From Luteococcus sp052116585 (GTDB lineage: Bacteria; Actinomycetota; Actinomycetes; Propionibacteriales; Propionibacteriaceae), in assembly GCF_052116585.1 (NCBI RefSeq), contig NZ_JBQKKT010000010.1:39334-103333 (forward strand): 64,000 nucleotides of DNA, given 5' to 3'. Position numbers and translations under genes: made by a program. Of this stretch, positions 24,601-36,600 are shown in pieces. Below the pieces are notes generated by a model. It worked only from the letters and a program-made list of their open reading frames with translations. It did not search any database and was not told where the DNA came from. Every line of letters starts with the position of its first letter. Positions within the stretch are counted from its first letter, which is position 1.

Positions 24601-27600
24601 GGTGTCGGACAGAGCGGCCGCCTTCGTGATGGTGGCGGAGGGCTGCGTCGAGGTCGGCACCAGGGCGGTGGCGGTCTGGGTCTGGAGCTGGGTGCCCGTC
24701 AGGGTGACGGTGTTCAGCACGGCACCGGCCGCCGTGTCGTCGGCCGTGATCAGGTGCGATCCGGTGCAGACCACGCTCTGCCCCACGGGCAGGGCCTCGG
24801 CCAGCGACGGGGTGCAGGCCAGCGACGGGAGCATCGGGTCGGACAGGGCCAGACCGGTCAGCGGGACGTCGCCGGTGTTGGCGACGGTGATCGAGTAGTC
24901 GATCGTCTCACCAATGCTGCCGACGCCGTCGTGGTTGGTGTCCACCAGCGAGGCGGCCTTGCTGAGGGCCGCGGTGCGGGTGGGCGTGACGGTGACGGTG
25001 GCCGTGTCCTCCACGGGACTGGGCAGCTGCGGGGAGCTGGCGGTGGCGGTGTTCGCCACCTCGCCGCGCAGCACGTCGTCGGTGGTGATGGTGTACGTGC
25101 CGGTGCAGACCCGGCTGGCACCCACCAGCAGCGGCTGGTCCGCGTCGCGGCAGGTGAAGTCCGCCAGGCCCGGCATCGGGTCGGTGACGGTGATCTGGTC
25201 GAGCGTCACGTCGCCGGTGTTGCGCACGATGACGGTGTAGCTGATCTGCTCACCCACATTGCCCAGCTGGTCGCCATTGGTGTCCACCAGCGCGGCCGAC
25301 TTGTCCACGGTCATCGCCGGGTTGGTGGAGGCGTCCACCGTGCTGGTGGCGCTGGTGGGCGTGCCGTCCTCGTTCGTCGGGACCTGGGGTCCGGTGACCG
25401 TGGCCACATTGGTGACCTTGCCGTCGCGGGCCTCGGCCTGGGTGACCACGTGGGTGCCGGTGCAGGTGCGCACCGCGCCCGGGGCCAGCGGCTGGTCCTG
25501 CGCCGGGGTGCAGCTCAGGCGCGGGAGCATCGGGTCGCTGACCAGGACGTCGCGCAGGGTGACGTCGCCGGTGTTGGTGACGGTCAGCGTGTAGGTGATG
25601 CTCTCGCCGGTGGTGGCCTTGCCGTCGGCATTGCTGTCGGTCAGCACGGCGTCCTTGGTGAAGGTGACGTCCGGGCTCGGCGTCACCGGGGTGACGACGG
25701 TGCTGTCCGGCACCTCGACGGGCGAGCCGTCGGGATTGGTGACAGTCGGGGCGGCGGTGTTGCTGATGCTGCCGGCCTCGGCGTCGGCGGGCTGCACGAC
25801 GTAGCTGGCGCGGCAGGTCTCGGTCTGGCCGGGGGCCAGCACGAAGGGCAGACTGCGCTCGGCATCGGCCGGGCCACAGACGATGCGGGACAGGCCCACC
25901 ATGTCGTCGGTCAGCCGCGAGACCGTCGCGGACAGCGCGCCCTCGTTGGTGATGGTGAAGGTGTAGTCCACCGTCTCGCCGGCCTTCGGGGCGACCGCGG
26001 TGGTGGTCTTGGTGAAGGTGACCTTGCTGGCCGGGTCCACGGCGACCGTGACGCTGTCGTCGGTGGGCGGCAGCGGCGCGTCGCCGGGCGTGGCCGGGTC
26101 ATCCGGGTTCGCCGTGGGCGTGGTGCCGCTCAGGGCGACGGTGTTGGTGATGTCACCGGCGTCGAGCTCGGCCTGGGTGACGACGTGACCGGCGGTGCAG
26201 ATGGCCTGCTGACCGGGCTGCAGGAGCAGCCCGTCGAGGGCGATGCGGCCATTGGCATGGGTCGCGGCCACAGGGGCGCCGTCCACGGTGCAGGCGACGT
26301 CCACCAGACCCGGCATCGGGTCGGCCAGGGCCAGGCCACGGGCCACCACATTGCCACTGTTGGCGATGGTGACGGTGTAGTCGATCCGATCGCCGGCGGC
26401 GCGCACCACATTGTCCGTGGTGCCCGCGACGGTGGCGGTCTTGTCGACGGTCACCTTCGGGGACTGCGTGGTGAACAGGCGCCTGGTGTTGCGCATCGGG
26501 TCCAGCGGCTTGCCGCCCTGGGTGGCGGTCATCACGACGGAGTTGTCCACGATGCCGCGGTCCATGTCCGCCTGGGTGACGGTGTAGGCGGCGGTGCAGG
26601 TCATCTCCTCGCCGGGGGCCAGCGTGACCGGGGTGTTCAGCGCCGGGAGCAGGGCGGTGCCGCCGTCCTGCCGGGTGCAGGTGACATCGGTCAGGCCCTC
26701 GTGGTCGTCGGTGAGGACGACGTCGTTCAGCGTCTGGTTGCCCGGGTTGCTGGCGACGAAGGTGTAGGTGACCTTCTGGCCCACCTCGGTGATGGTGGTC
26801 ACGTCGGCGGTCTTGGTGACGGCCATCCGCGCGTCGGCCGGGACGGTGACGATGGTCTCGTCATCGGTCTTCGGGGGCAGCGGCTTGCCCTGCGGGTCCT
26901 CGCCGGTGATGGTCGCCACATTGTTCAGCGATCCGGCGTCGAGGTCCGCCTGCGTGGTGGTGTACCAGGCACGGCAGATCACCGAGTCTCCCGGCGGCAG
27001 GTCCGCGGGCAGCTCCGGGTAGCAGGTCAGGCCGTCCTCGGCCGACGGCTGCCCGTCGGCGCCGATCTTCTTCAGCCCGGGCAGCGGATCACTGATCTGC
27101 ACGACGTGCAGGGACACATTGCCCGTGTTGGTGCCGACGAAGGTGTACAGCACGTTCTCGCCCGCGCTGGTGACCAGCGTGTGGTCGGCGGTCTTGGTGA
27201 TGCCGAAGTCCGGGTTCTGCTCCACGGCAACGGTGGTCGAGCCCTCACCGGGCTGGGCCGGGGTGCCGAAGGGATCGACGCCGGTGACCTTGGCGGTGTT
27301 CGGGATGGTGCCGCGGTCCAGGTCGATCTGCGCCGGGCTGAAGTCCGCGGTGCAGGTCATCGTCTCGCCGGGCGCGAGGGTGGTCTTCTGTCCACCGTCG
27401 GCGTCCAGGCACTGGATGGGCGTCATGCCCTGACCGGTCTTGGGATCCGCCACCAGCACGTCGTGCAGGGTGACATTGCCGGTGTTGGTGGCGACGAAGG
27501 TGTAGCGGATGACATCGGTCAGGGAGGAGACGGCATCCACGTCGGCGCTCTTGCTGAGCGAGAGCGACGGCCGGGACACGCCGGTGACCAGGCTGTCGGC

Positions 27601-30600
27601 GCTGGCCGTGACGTCATCCGCCGGCTCGGCGGGATCCCCGCCCGGGGTCTCGCTGGTGACGGTGGCCCTGTTCGGCAGCTTGCCGCGGTCCAGGTCGGCC
27701 TGCGTCACCTGGTAGGTGGCGGTGCAGGTCATCTTCTGGCCGGGCTCCAGCGACGAGCCGGATCCCGGGGTGCAGGACAGCGCCGAGAGGCCTTCCAGCG
27801 GATCACTGATGGTCACGGAGTCCAGCGTCGTGTTGCCCGTGTTCGCGGCGGTCATGGTGTAGGTGACCGTCTCGCCCAGCGTCGTGAAGGTGGCCTTGTC
27901 CGGCACCTTGGTGAGGTCCACCTGGGGGGAGCGGTTGGCCGCGACGGTGCTGGTGGCGTCCTTCGGGGTGATGGCCGCTCCGCTGGGGTCATTGCCCACG
28001 ACGTGTGCCGTGTTGGTGACCCGGCCTCGGTTCACGTCGTCCTGGGTGGCGACGTACTCGACGTCACAGGTCAGCGTCTGGCCGGGCGCCAGGGTGGCCG
28101 GCATGTTCTTGTCACAGCCGGTGATGGTGGCCCCCGGGTCCGTGATCACGACGTCGGACGCCGTCACCTTGCCGGAGTTGGTGGCCGTGACGGTGAAGCG
28201 GACCGTCTCGCCGGCGGCGGTGACCGTCGAGGTCTGCGCCTGCTTGGCCAGGGACAGTTCGGCGGGGGCATCGGCGGTGATGGTCACGCTGTCGGTGACC
28301 TCGGGGGCGTGGTCGCCCAGGAAGCCGCGGGCCGTGGCGGTCACCGTGTTGGTGATGGAGCCACGGTCCATGTCCGCCTGGGTGACCTCGTAGCGGGCGG
28401 TGCAGTGGTTGGTCTCACCGGGCGCCCACGACGTCTTCTCGCACTCGATCTGCGACAGGCCCTTGAGCTGGTCACTGATCTGGGTGCCGTAGAGCGTCTT
28501 CCAGCCGTTGTTGTACAGGTCGAAGGAGTAGGTGACGGCCTGGCCGACGTGGTCGTACACGTCGATGCTGGCGGTCTTGTCCACCTGCACCCGGGGCCGC
28601 TCGTCGGTCTGGGTCAGCGCGGTGGCGGTCTCCACGGGGAAGGGCTCACCGGTGGTCTCCTTGGCAGACAGCGTGGCGGTGTTGGACAGCAGACCACGGT
28701 CCACGTCGGCCTGCTTGATGGTGTAGCTGGCCGTGCAGGTCACGCTCATGCCGGGCTGGAAGGCGAGGTCGTAGTTCATCGGCACCTCGATGCCGTAGCC
28801 GTCCAGCACGCACTTCAGGTCCGACAGGTCCGCCATGGTGTCCACGGCATTGATGAAGTGGGCGTCCATGTTGCCGGTGTTCTTCACCGTGAAGGTGTAG
28901 ATCGCCTTGTCCGGCTGCTTGCCCTCCGCCGGGTTGCCGGCACGCCAGTGGCCCTCGACGGGGCTGCCGTCGTCGGCGTGGGTGCTGGAGCCGTCGAAGG
29001 CGACGACCTTGACCGACTTGTCGAAGGTCAGCTCCGGGTTGTACAGCGCCGGGACTGTGGTACCGGCCTCGGCCGTGACGGCCTCACCCTTGGGATTCGT
29101 CGCGGTGAAGCTCGCCAGGTTCGTCACCTGCCCGTTCTCCAGGTCCTGGTGGTCCACGACGTGCACCAGGGTGCAGGTCATCGTGGCACCGGGCGCGAGG
29201 GAGGAACCGGCGGCCGGGGTGCAGGTGAAGGACTCCGAGACCATCGGGTCCGTGATAGTGGCGTTCGCCAGCGTCGCGTTGCCCGTGTTGGTGGCCGTGA
29301 TGGTGTAGGTGATCTTCTCCCCCACCTTCTGCACCAGCTTCGTGGACGTGGTCTTGGTGAGACTGACCGAGGGATCCTGGTTGGGCGTGACCGTCACCGA
29401 CGAGGTGTTCGAGGTGACGGGCTCGCCCAGCGGCGTGGTGCCGGTGGCAGTCGCATTGTTCACCAGGGCGCCAGCGTCGAAGGTCTTCTGGTCGAAGACA
29501 TAGCTGGCAGAACAGAGCAGCTGTTCGCCGGCGGGAAGGTCCACCGGAAGGGCAACGGGCTCCAGGTCCTCATTGGTGCAGGACAGGGCGCCCAGACCGG
29601 GGAGCTGGTCCTTGACCGTGACGAAGCGCACGTCCACATTGCCGTCGTTGAGAACGCTGAAGGTGTAATCCACCGGATCGCCGGCCTGCTGCACCGTGGT
29701 GGTGCTGGCGGTCTTGGTGAGCTTCAGCGAGGGCTCCTGGGCAGCGGCGACGGAGGCGGTGGCCGTCACGGTGCGGGAGGTGTAGTCGTTGCCGCCGTCC
29801 TGCGGCAGCAGCTGGTAGTCCAGGGTGGCCTCGTTGTCGATCCGACCGCGGTTCAGGTCCGCCTGGGTGACGGTGTAGGTGGCGCGGCACGTCATCGTCT
29901 GGCCCGGGTCGAGGGTCCCCTCGCCGTCGTTGTCGCAGGTCAGCTCCGACAGGCCGGGCATGGGGTCCGTGATGTGCGGGAAATACAGGCCGAGCGTGCC
30001 CGTGTTGACGGCGGTGAAGGTGTAGGTCACCGTCTGGCCCACCTGGCGCACCGAGGTGGTGGACGGCGTCTTGGTGAACTCCACCTTCTCCTCGCCCTGG
30101 ATGGTGGGCACCTCGTCGGAGGCCCAGATCGGGTCCGTCTCCGGGTCGCCCAGGAAGGTGCCGTCGGGTGCCCGCCCGGTGACCTGGGCGAAGTTCAGGC
30201 TGGAGGCGTAGTCGATGTCGGTCTGGATGACGCGGGTGACGGCCACACAGGACAGCTTCGCGCCCGGCGCCAGGGTGGCATTGTTGCCGGGCGTGCAGTC
30301 CAGGCTGACCAGGTTGCCCTCCATGCCGGGCTCGGTGATCTCCACCTCGGTCAGGGTGGTGGTGCCGGTGTTGGTGGCGACGACGTCCCAGGTGACCAGC
30401 TCGCCGAGTTCCACCGGGTGGCCGGGGTCGCGGGCGGTCTTGACCAGGTCGAGGCTCGGTTCCTGGACGACGGGCACCTCGTCGGTGGCCACGCCCTGGG
30501 TGACGGGGTCGCCGCCAATGGGGTCGACGCCGGTGGTCTCCGCGCGGTTGGTGAGGTTGCCGCGGTCGATGTCGGCCTGGACCACGGTGTAGGTGGCGGT

Positions 30601-33600
30601 GCAGGTGGTCGACGCCCCGACCGCCAGGGTGGTGTTGGCGCAGGTGGCGGGCGTGGTGAGCATCGGGTCGTCGATGCCGACCTCGGCAACCTCCACATTG
30701 CCCACATTGGTGACGGTGAAGGTGAAGACCACCGTGTCGCCCGCGGCGCGCACGGAGGCGACGTCGTGGGTCTTGGTCAGCTCCAGCTTGGGCTGGTGGA
30801 CGGGGATCACCCGGGCGCTGGAGGTGCTGGTCAGGGTGCCCGACGGGTTGGCGGCCGAGGGCCGGACCTGTGCGGTGAGCGTCGCGGTGTTGTCGATGGT
30901 CGCCTGGTTCATCTCGTCGGCGGTGACCGTCTTGTCCGCGTAGCAGTGCAGCTCGGCGCCGGGGGCCAGCGGGGCGGTCAGGTCACCGTCGCAGCGCATG
31001 TTGGTCAGGCCGGGCATGGTGTCGCTGAGCGCCAGCCCGGTGAGGGTCTCGGTGCCGTCGTTGACGATGTCCAGGGCATAGGTGACCACGTCACCCGCGG
31101 CGGCGACGCGCGTGGGGGAGGCGGTCTTGACCAGCCGCACCGACGGCGTGGTCACCGTCTGGATGACGACGGTGTTGGAGCTGACCGACGGGATGGGTCC
31201 GGCCGGCGAGCTGGCGCCCACGGTGCCGGTATTGGTGATGGAGCCACGGTCCAGGTCCGCCTGCGTGGCCAGCCGGGAGACTGTGCACTCCTTGCGCGCG
31301 CCGGGGGCCACCGGGTCGCCGCCGGTGGCGACGGTGCGGGTGCCGTCGGTGGCGACGAGCTCGCAGGTCCAGGCCCCCAGGCCGTCGATCGGGTCGTCGA
31401 TCTGGACATTGGTGAGGGTGACATTGCCGGTATTGGTCATCACGAAGGAGTAGGTGATGGGCTCACCCAGCGTGCTGACCGTCTGCTTGTCCGCCGCCTT
31501 GGTGAGGGTCATGGCGGGCTGCTGGTCCGGGGTCACGACGGCGCTGGCCTGCGCGGGCTGGGTCCGCTCGCCCTCGGGGTCCAGCGCGGTGGCGGTGGCC
31601 GTGTTGGGGATGCGCAGGGCATCGAGCTGCATCTGGCCCACGGTCTTGGTGGCGGTGCAGGAGAAGGACGCACCGGGTGCGAGCGGCGTGTGGACCGTCG
31701 CGACGCCGGGCTCGGTCTGGGTCATGTCGGTGCCGGCGGGGCAGCTCAGCGCCGACAGGTCACGCACCGGGTCACGCAGCTCGAAGTCGTGCAGCGTGAC
31801 ATTGCCGGTGTTCTCCACCGTGAAGGTGTAGGTGATCACGTCGCCCACCGCGTCGACCGTGGTGACGTCGGGCGTCTTGGTCAGCTTGAGAGCGGGCTGG
31901 TGGTCCACGCCGACGCTCGCCGTGCCGGTGGAGTCGACGGTCGCCCCCGCAGCATCGGTGCCGCGCACCGTGACGGTGTTGTCGATCAGCAGGGGCGTCG
32001 GGTCGGCATCGGTGCCCTCAGGCAGGGCCCCGTCCAGATCCGCCTGCGTGGTCGTGTAGGTGGCCTGGCAGACCAGCGTCTTCGTCGGGGCGATGGTGTA
32101 CGGCGGCAGCACCGCACCCGCGGCCGGGTCCTCACAGGTGATGGCGGTCATGGCTCCGGTGCCGCCATGGGTGAAGACGTCGGACAGGGTGACATCGTGC
32201 AGCGTCGAGTTGCCCATGTTGGTCACGGTGAAGGTGTAGTCCACCTGCTGGCCGGCCTTGGTTACAGTCTGCGGGTTCGGGCTCTTGGAGACGCCGATCC
32301 GCGTCGTGAGCACGGCCTTCGCGACGACCTCGTTGGAATCGGCCGTGACCGGGGTCTGGAAGGGGTCGGTGCCCTTGACACTGGCGGTGTTGGTGATGTT
32401 GCCGGAGTCGAGGTCAGCCTGGGTCACGGCGTACTGGGCGGTGCAGGACATGGTCTGGCCGCTGGCCAGCGTCGAGCCGGCCGACGGGGTGCAGGACATG
32501 TTCGCCACCGGCAGGCGGTCCGCGACGGTCACCCCACTGACGGAGACATTGCCGGTGTTGGTGACCAGGAAGCTGTAGGACATCAGTTCACCGACCGTGC
32601 CGTACTGGTCCTTGTCCTGGGACTTGGTGATCGTCAGGGCGGGCGCGGCGGCGATGGTGGTGGTCCAGGTGGCGTCATCGGAGATCGTGCCGGTGGGGCC
32701 GTCGGCGGTCACCGTCGCGGTGTTCACCACAGTGCCGGCGTCGACGTCGGCCTGGGTGGCCAGACGACTGGCCGTGCAGGTCTTCACGTCGCCGGGCAGC
32801 AGGCCGATCGGGCCATTGCCCGGGCTGGTCGAGCCGTCGGCCTGGTGCGTGATGGTGCAGTCCAGGCTGCCCAGGCCGTCGATGGGGTCACTGACGAAGA
32901 CATTGGACAGGCTGACGTTGCCGGTGTTGGTGGCGACGAAGGTGTAGTCCATCGCCTCCCCGACGGCACTGACGCTGGCCGGTCCCGTCTTCTCCAGCTG
33001 CAGACCCGGGGTGCGGACGGCGGTGACCTCGCTGGTGGCCTGCCCCGTGGCGGTCAGGTCACCGTCCGGGTCGTTGGCCGTCACGTTGACCGTGTTGTCG
33101 ATGCGTCCGTTGTCCAGCATCGCCTGGGTGACCGTGACCACGCCCGTGCAGGTGAAGCTCTCGCCGGGAGCGACATGCGTGGTGGCGGCCGGGCAGGAGA
33201 GCTCGTCGGCCGGGATCATCGGGTCGACCAGCTGGAAGTTGGTCAGGGCCACGTTGCCGATGTTGGTGGCGACGAAGGTGTAGGTGACCTTCTCCCCCAG
33301 CGTGCTCACGGTCTGCACGCTGGGCGTCTTGGTGATGCTGACGGCCGGGCTGTGGTCCACCTGGATGGCCACCTGGTCCACGTCCTGCACGGTGGTGCCT
33401 GCATTGTCGACGGCGGCGGCCGTGGCCTCGTTCGCGATGCCGACCTGGCTGCCCGGGTCCGCGGTGTCGATGTCGTCCTGGGTGACGGTGTAGCTGGCGG
33501 TGCACTTGACCACCGCACCCGGCGCCAGGGTGGTGGTGCCGCCGCAGTCGAGGGCGCTCATCCCCGGCTTCGGGTCCGTGACCGTCAGGTCCTTGAGGGT

Positions 33601-36600
33601 GGAGCTACCGGTGTTGGTGACGGTGAAGGTGTAGGTGATCACCTGACCGGCCCTGGTGACCGTGGTGGTGTCGGCGGTCTTCACCAGGTCCAGCTGGCTG
33701 ACCAGGGTGGCCGTGCTGACCACTTCGTCGCTCGGGTCGCTGACCCGTTCACCGGTCGGGGGCTGGCCGCTGCCGGTGGCGATGTTCTTCACACCCAGCG
33801 CGTCGAGGTCGGCCTGGGTGACGGTGTGCTGCGCCTGGCAGGTCATACTGGCGCCCTGTGCCAGGGGGCTGCCCTGCGCCGGGGTACAGGTGACGTTCTC
33901 GGTGGCCACCGGGTCGGCCATCCGCACGTCGCCCAGGGTGACGTTGCCGGTGTTCTCCAGCACGATCGTGTAACCCAGCACCTCGCCGACGTGCGAGAAG
34001 CTGGTCTTGTCGACGACCTTGGTGGTCTGCAGGGACGGGCTCTGCGTCGTGGTGACGACGGCCGTCGCCTGGGCCGGAGGCAGCGCGCCGGCGGTCGAGT
34101 CGGCGGTGACCTCCGCGACGTTGACGATGGTGCCGGCGTCGAAGTCCGCCGCGGTGGCCGGGTAGGTGGCGGTGCAGCGCTTGGTCTCGCCCGGGGCCAT
34201 GGCCGTCGGGCCGTATCCGTTGCGCTCGGTGCCGTCGACGGCGACGATCACGCACGTCGGGGCCGCGACGAACTGGGCCTCGTGCGGATCGGTGATGTTG
34301 ACGTGGCTGAGGGTCAGGTTGCCGTCGTTGACCACCTCGAAGGTGTAGGTGACCAGGTCACCGATCTTCTCGACGGACGCCACGTCCGTGGTCTTGGTGA
34401 AGCTCAGGTGCGGCTTGGCCTCGGCTGTGGCGATCGCCGTGTCCTGCACGGCGGTCAGCGAGCCGTCGGGTGCTGCACCGGTCAGCGTCGCGGTGTTGGA
34501 GACGCTGCCGTGGTCAACCTCGTCCTGGGTGACGGTGTGGGTGTAGGTGCAGGTGGAGGTCCTTCCCGGGGCCAGCGACATCGTGCAGTCACCGCCGAGC
34601 ATGGCGGCCTTGGCCTCGGGCGGCAGCAGGGCGTCGTCGAGCTGGCGGACCGTCAGGGTGACGTTGCCGGTGTTCCTGGTCACCAGCGTGTACGTGAGCA
34701 CGTCACCTGCCTTGGCAAAGGTGCTGGGCGAGACCGTCTTGTCCAGGGTGGCCGACGAGTCGGGCACCACGGGGAGGGTGTGCTCGTCGGTGGCCGTGGC
34801 CTCGGTGCCCGCCGGGTCCTTGACGGTGGCGGTGGCCGTGTTGGCCAGCAACTTGCCCGGGTCGTCCATGTCGGTCTGGGTGACCGTGTAGCTGGCCGTG
34901 CAGGTGGCCGATGCGCCGGGCGCGATGCTTCCCGCGGGGCAGGCGACCGGAAGGGTCGCCTTGCCGGCACCAGCGGTGAAGGTGTCGACGACGGCAGGGC
35001 TGTCCACCGACACATTGCCGGTATTGGTGATGGTGAAGGTGTAGTCGATGACCTGGCCCGCCGCGGTGACCTCGGCCGTCTTCGCGGCCTTGTCCACGGT
35101 GATCTGGGGCCGCAGGGAGGCAGTCGAGACGACGGGGTCGGAGTCATCGGCCAGGAGCCCCGACGCGGAGTCAGCGGCGACGTGGGCGGTGTTGCTGACC
35201 TGCTTCGCGTCGAGGTCTGCCTGGGTCACGGTGTAGGTGGCCAGGCAGCTCATCTGGGCACCACCGGCCAGCGTGGTGGTGGCGGTCAGCGCCGGGGTGC
35301 AGTCCAGGTCCGACAGGCCCGCGAGGTCGTCGACGACCGTGATGTTGCTGGCGGTGACGTTGCCGGTGTTGGTGACCAGGATCTCGTAGTGCAGCGCGTC
35401 GCCGACCGCGGCATAGGTGGGCTTGTCGACGGTCTTGGTGACCTCGATGCCGCCCGTGCGCTCCGCCGTGACGGTGGCGGTGGACTCGCCGGACGGGCCC
35501 GCGGTGTTGTCGGCCAGGACCGTGCTGATCTTTGCGGTGTTCACGATGCTGCCGGCATCCAGGTCCGCCTGGGTGACCACGAGGCGGGCCGTGCAGGTGC
35601 GGGTGACGCCGGGTGCCAGGGTGGTGGCGCTGGGCGTGCAGCTGATCTCGGTGAGGCGGCTGCGCATCGGCTCGTCGACGGTGAGGCCGTAGAGCGTGAC
35701 ATTGCCGGTGTTGGTCTCGGTGAAGGTGTAGTCCACCACGTCGCCGACCTTCGTGACCGTCGTCGGGTTGGCCTGCTTGGTGAAGACCAGCCCCGGGGTC
35801 TGGGCGGTCTTGATGCTGGCGCTGGCGGTGTCGGTGGAGACGACGCCGGTCAGGTCGGTGCCGGTGACGGTGGCGGTGTTGTCCAGGGACTTCAGGTCCA
35901 GCTGGCCCTGGTCGACGGTCAGCGTCGCGCGGCAGGTGGTCTGCTCGCCGGGCTGCAGCACGGTGGCCTCGCAGGTGACGGCGGACAGGTTCTTCATCGG
36001 GTCCGTAACGGTGACGTCGTTCTGCGCGACGTTGCCGGTGTTGGTGACGGTGAAGGTGTAGTCCACCAGGTCGCCGACGGCGTCCACGGCACCGTCGCGC
36101 GCGACGGCCGTCTTGGTCAGGTCGATCGACGGCTGGTGCGGCGCCTCGACGCTGGCCGACGCCTTGTCGGTCAGGGCCACGGTGTTGCCGCCGTTGACGG
36201 TGTTGCCGGTGACGACGGCGGTGTTGGTGAAGCTGCCGGCGTCGACGTCGGCCTGGGTGACCGTGTACGTGGCGGTGCAGGTCATCTGCGACGGGCTCTC
36301 CGGGTCCGGGGTGCCGTCGCCATTGGCGTCGGGCGTGCCGACCAGCGACGTCGACGGGCAGGTGACCGCCGACAGGCCGGGCATCGGGTCGGCGATGGCA
36401 AGGTCGGTGATCGTCGACAGGCCCATGTTGGTGAGCAGGAAGGAGTAGGTGACCACGTCGCCGGCCTTGCCGACGGTGCGCGGGCTCGCCTGCTTTTCCA
36501 GGGCGATGCCGACGGCTCCGAAGTAGCGCACCGTGAGGACCGCGGAACTGGTGGCGTCGTGGCTCGTGCCCTGGTTGTCGACGCCGCGACCGGTGGCCTC

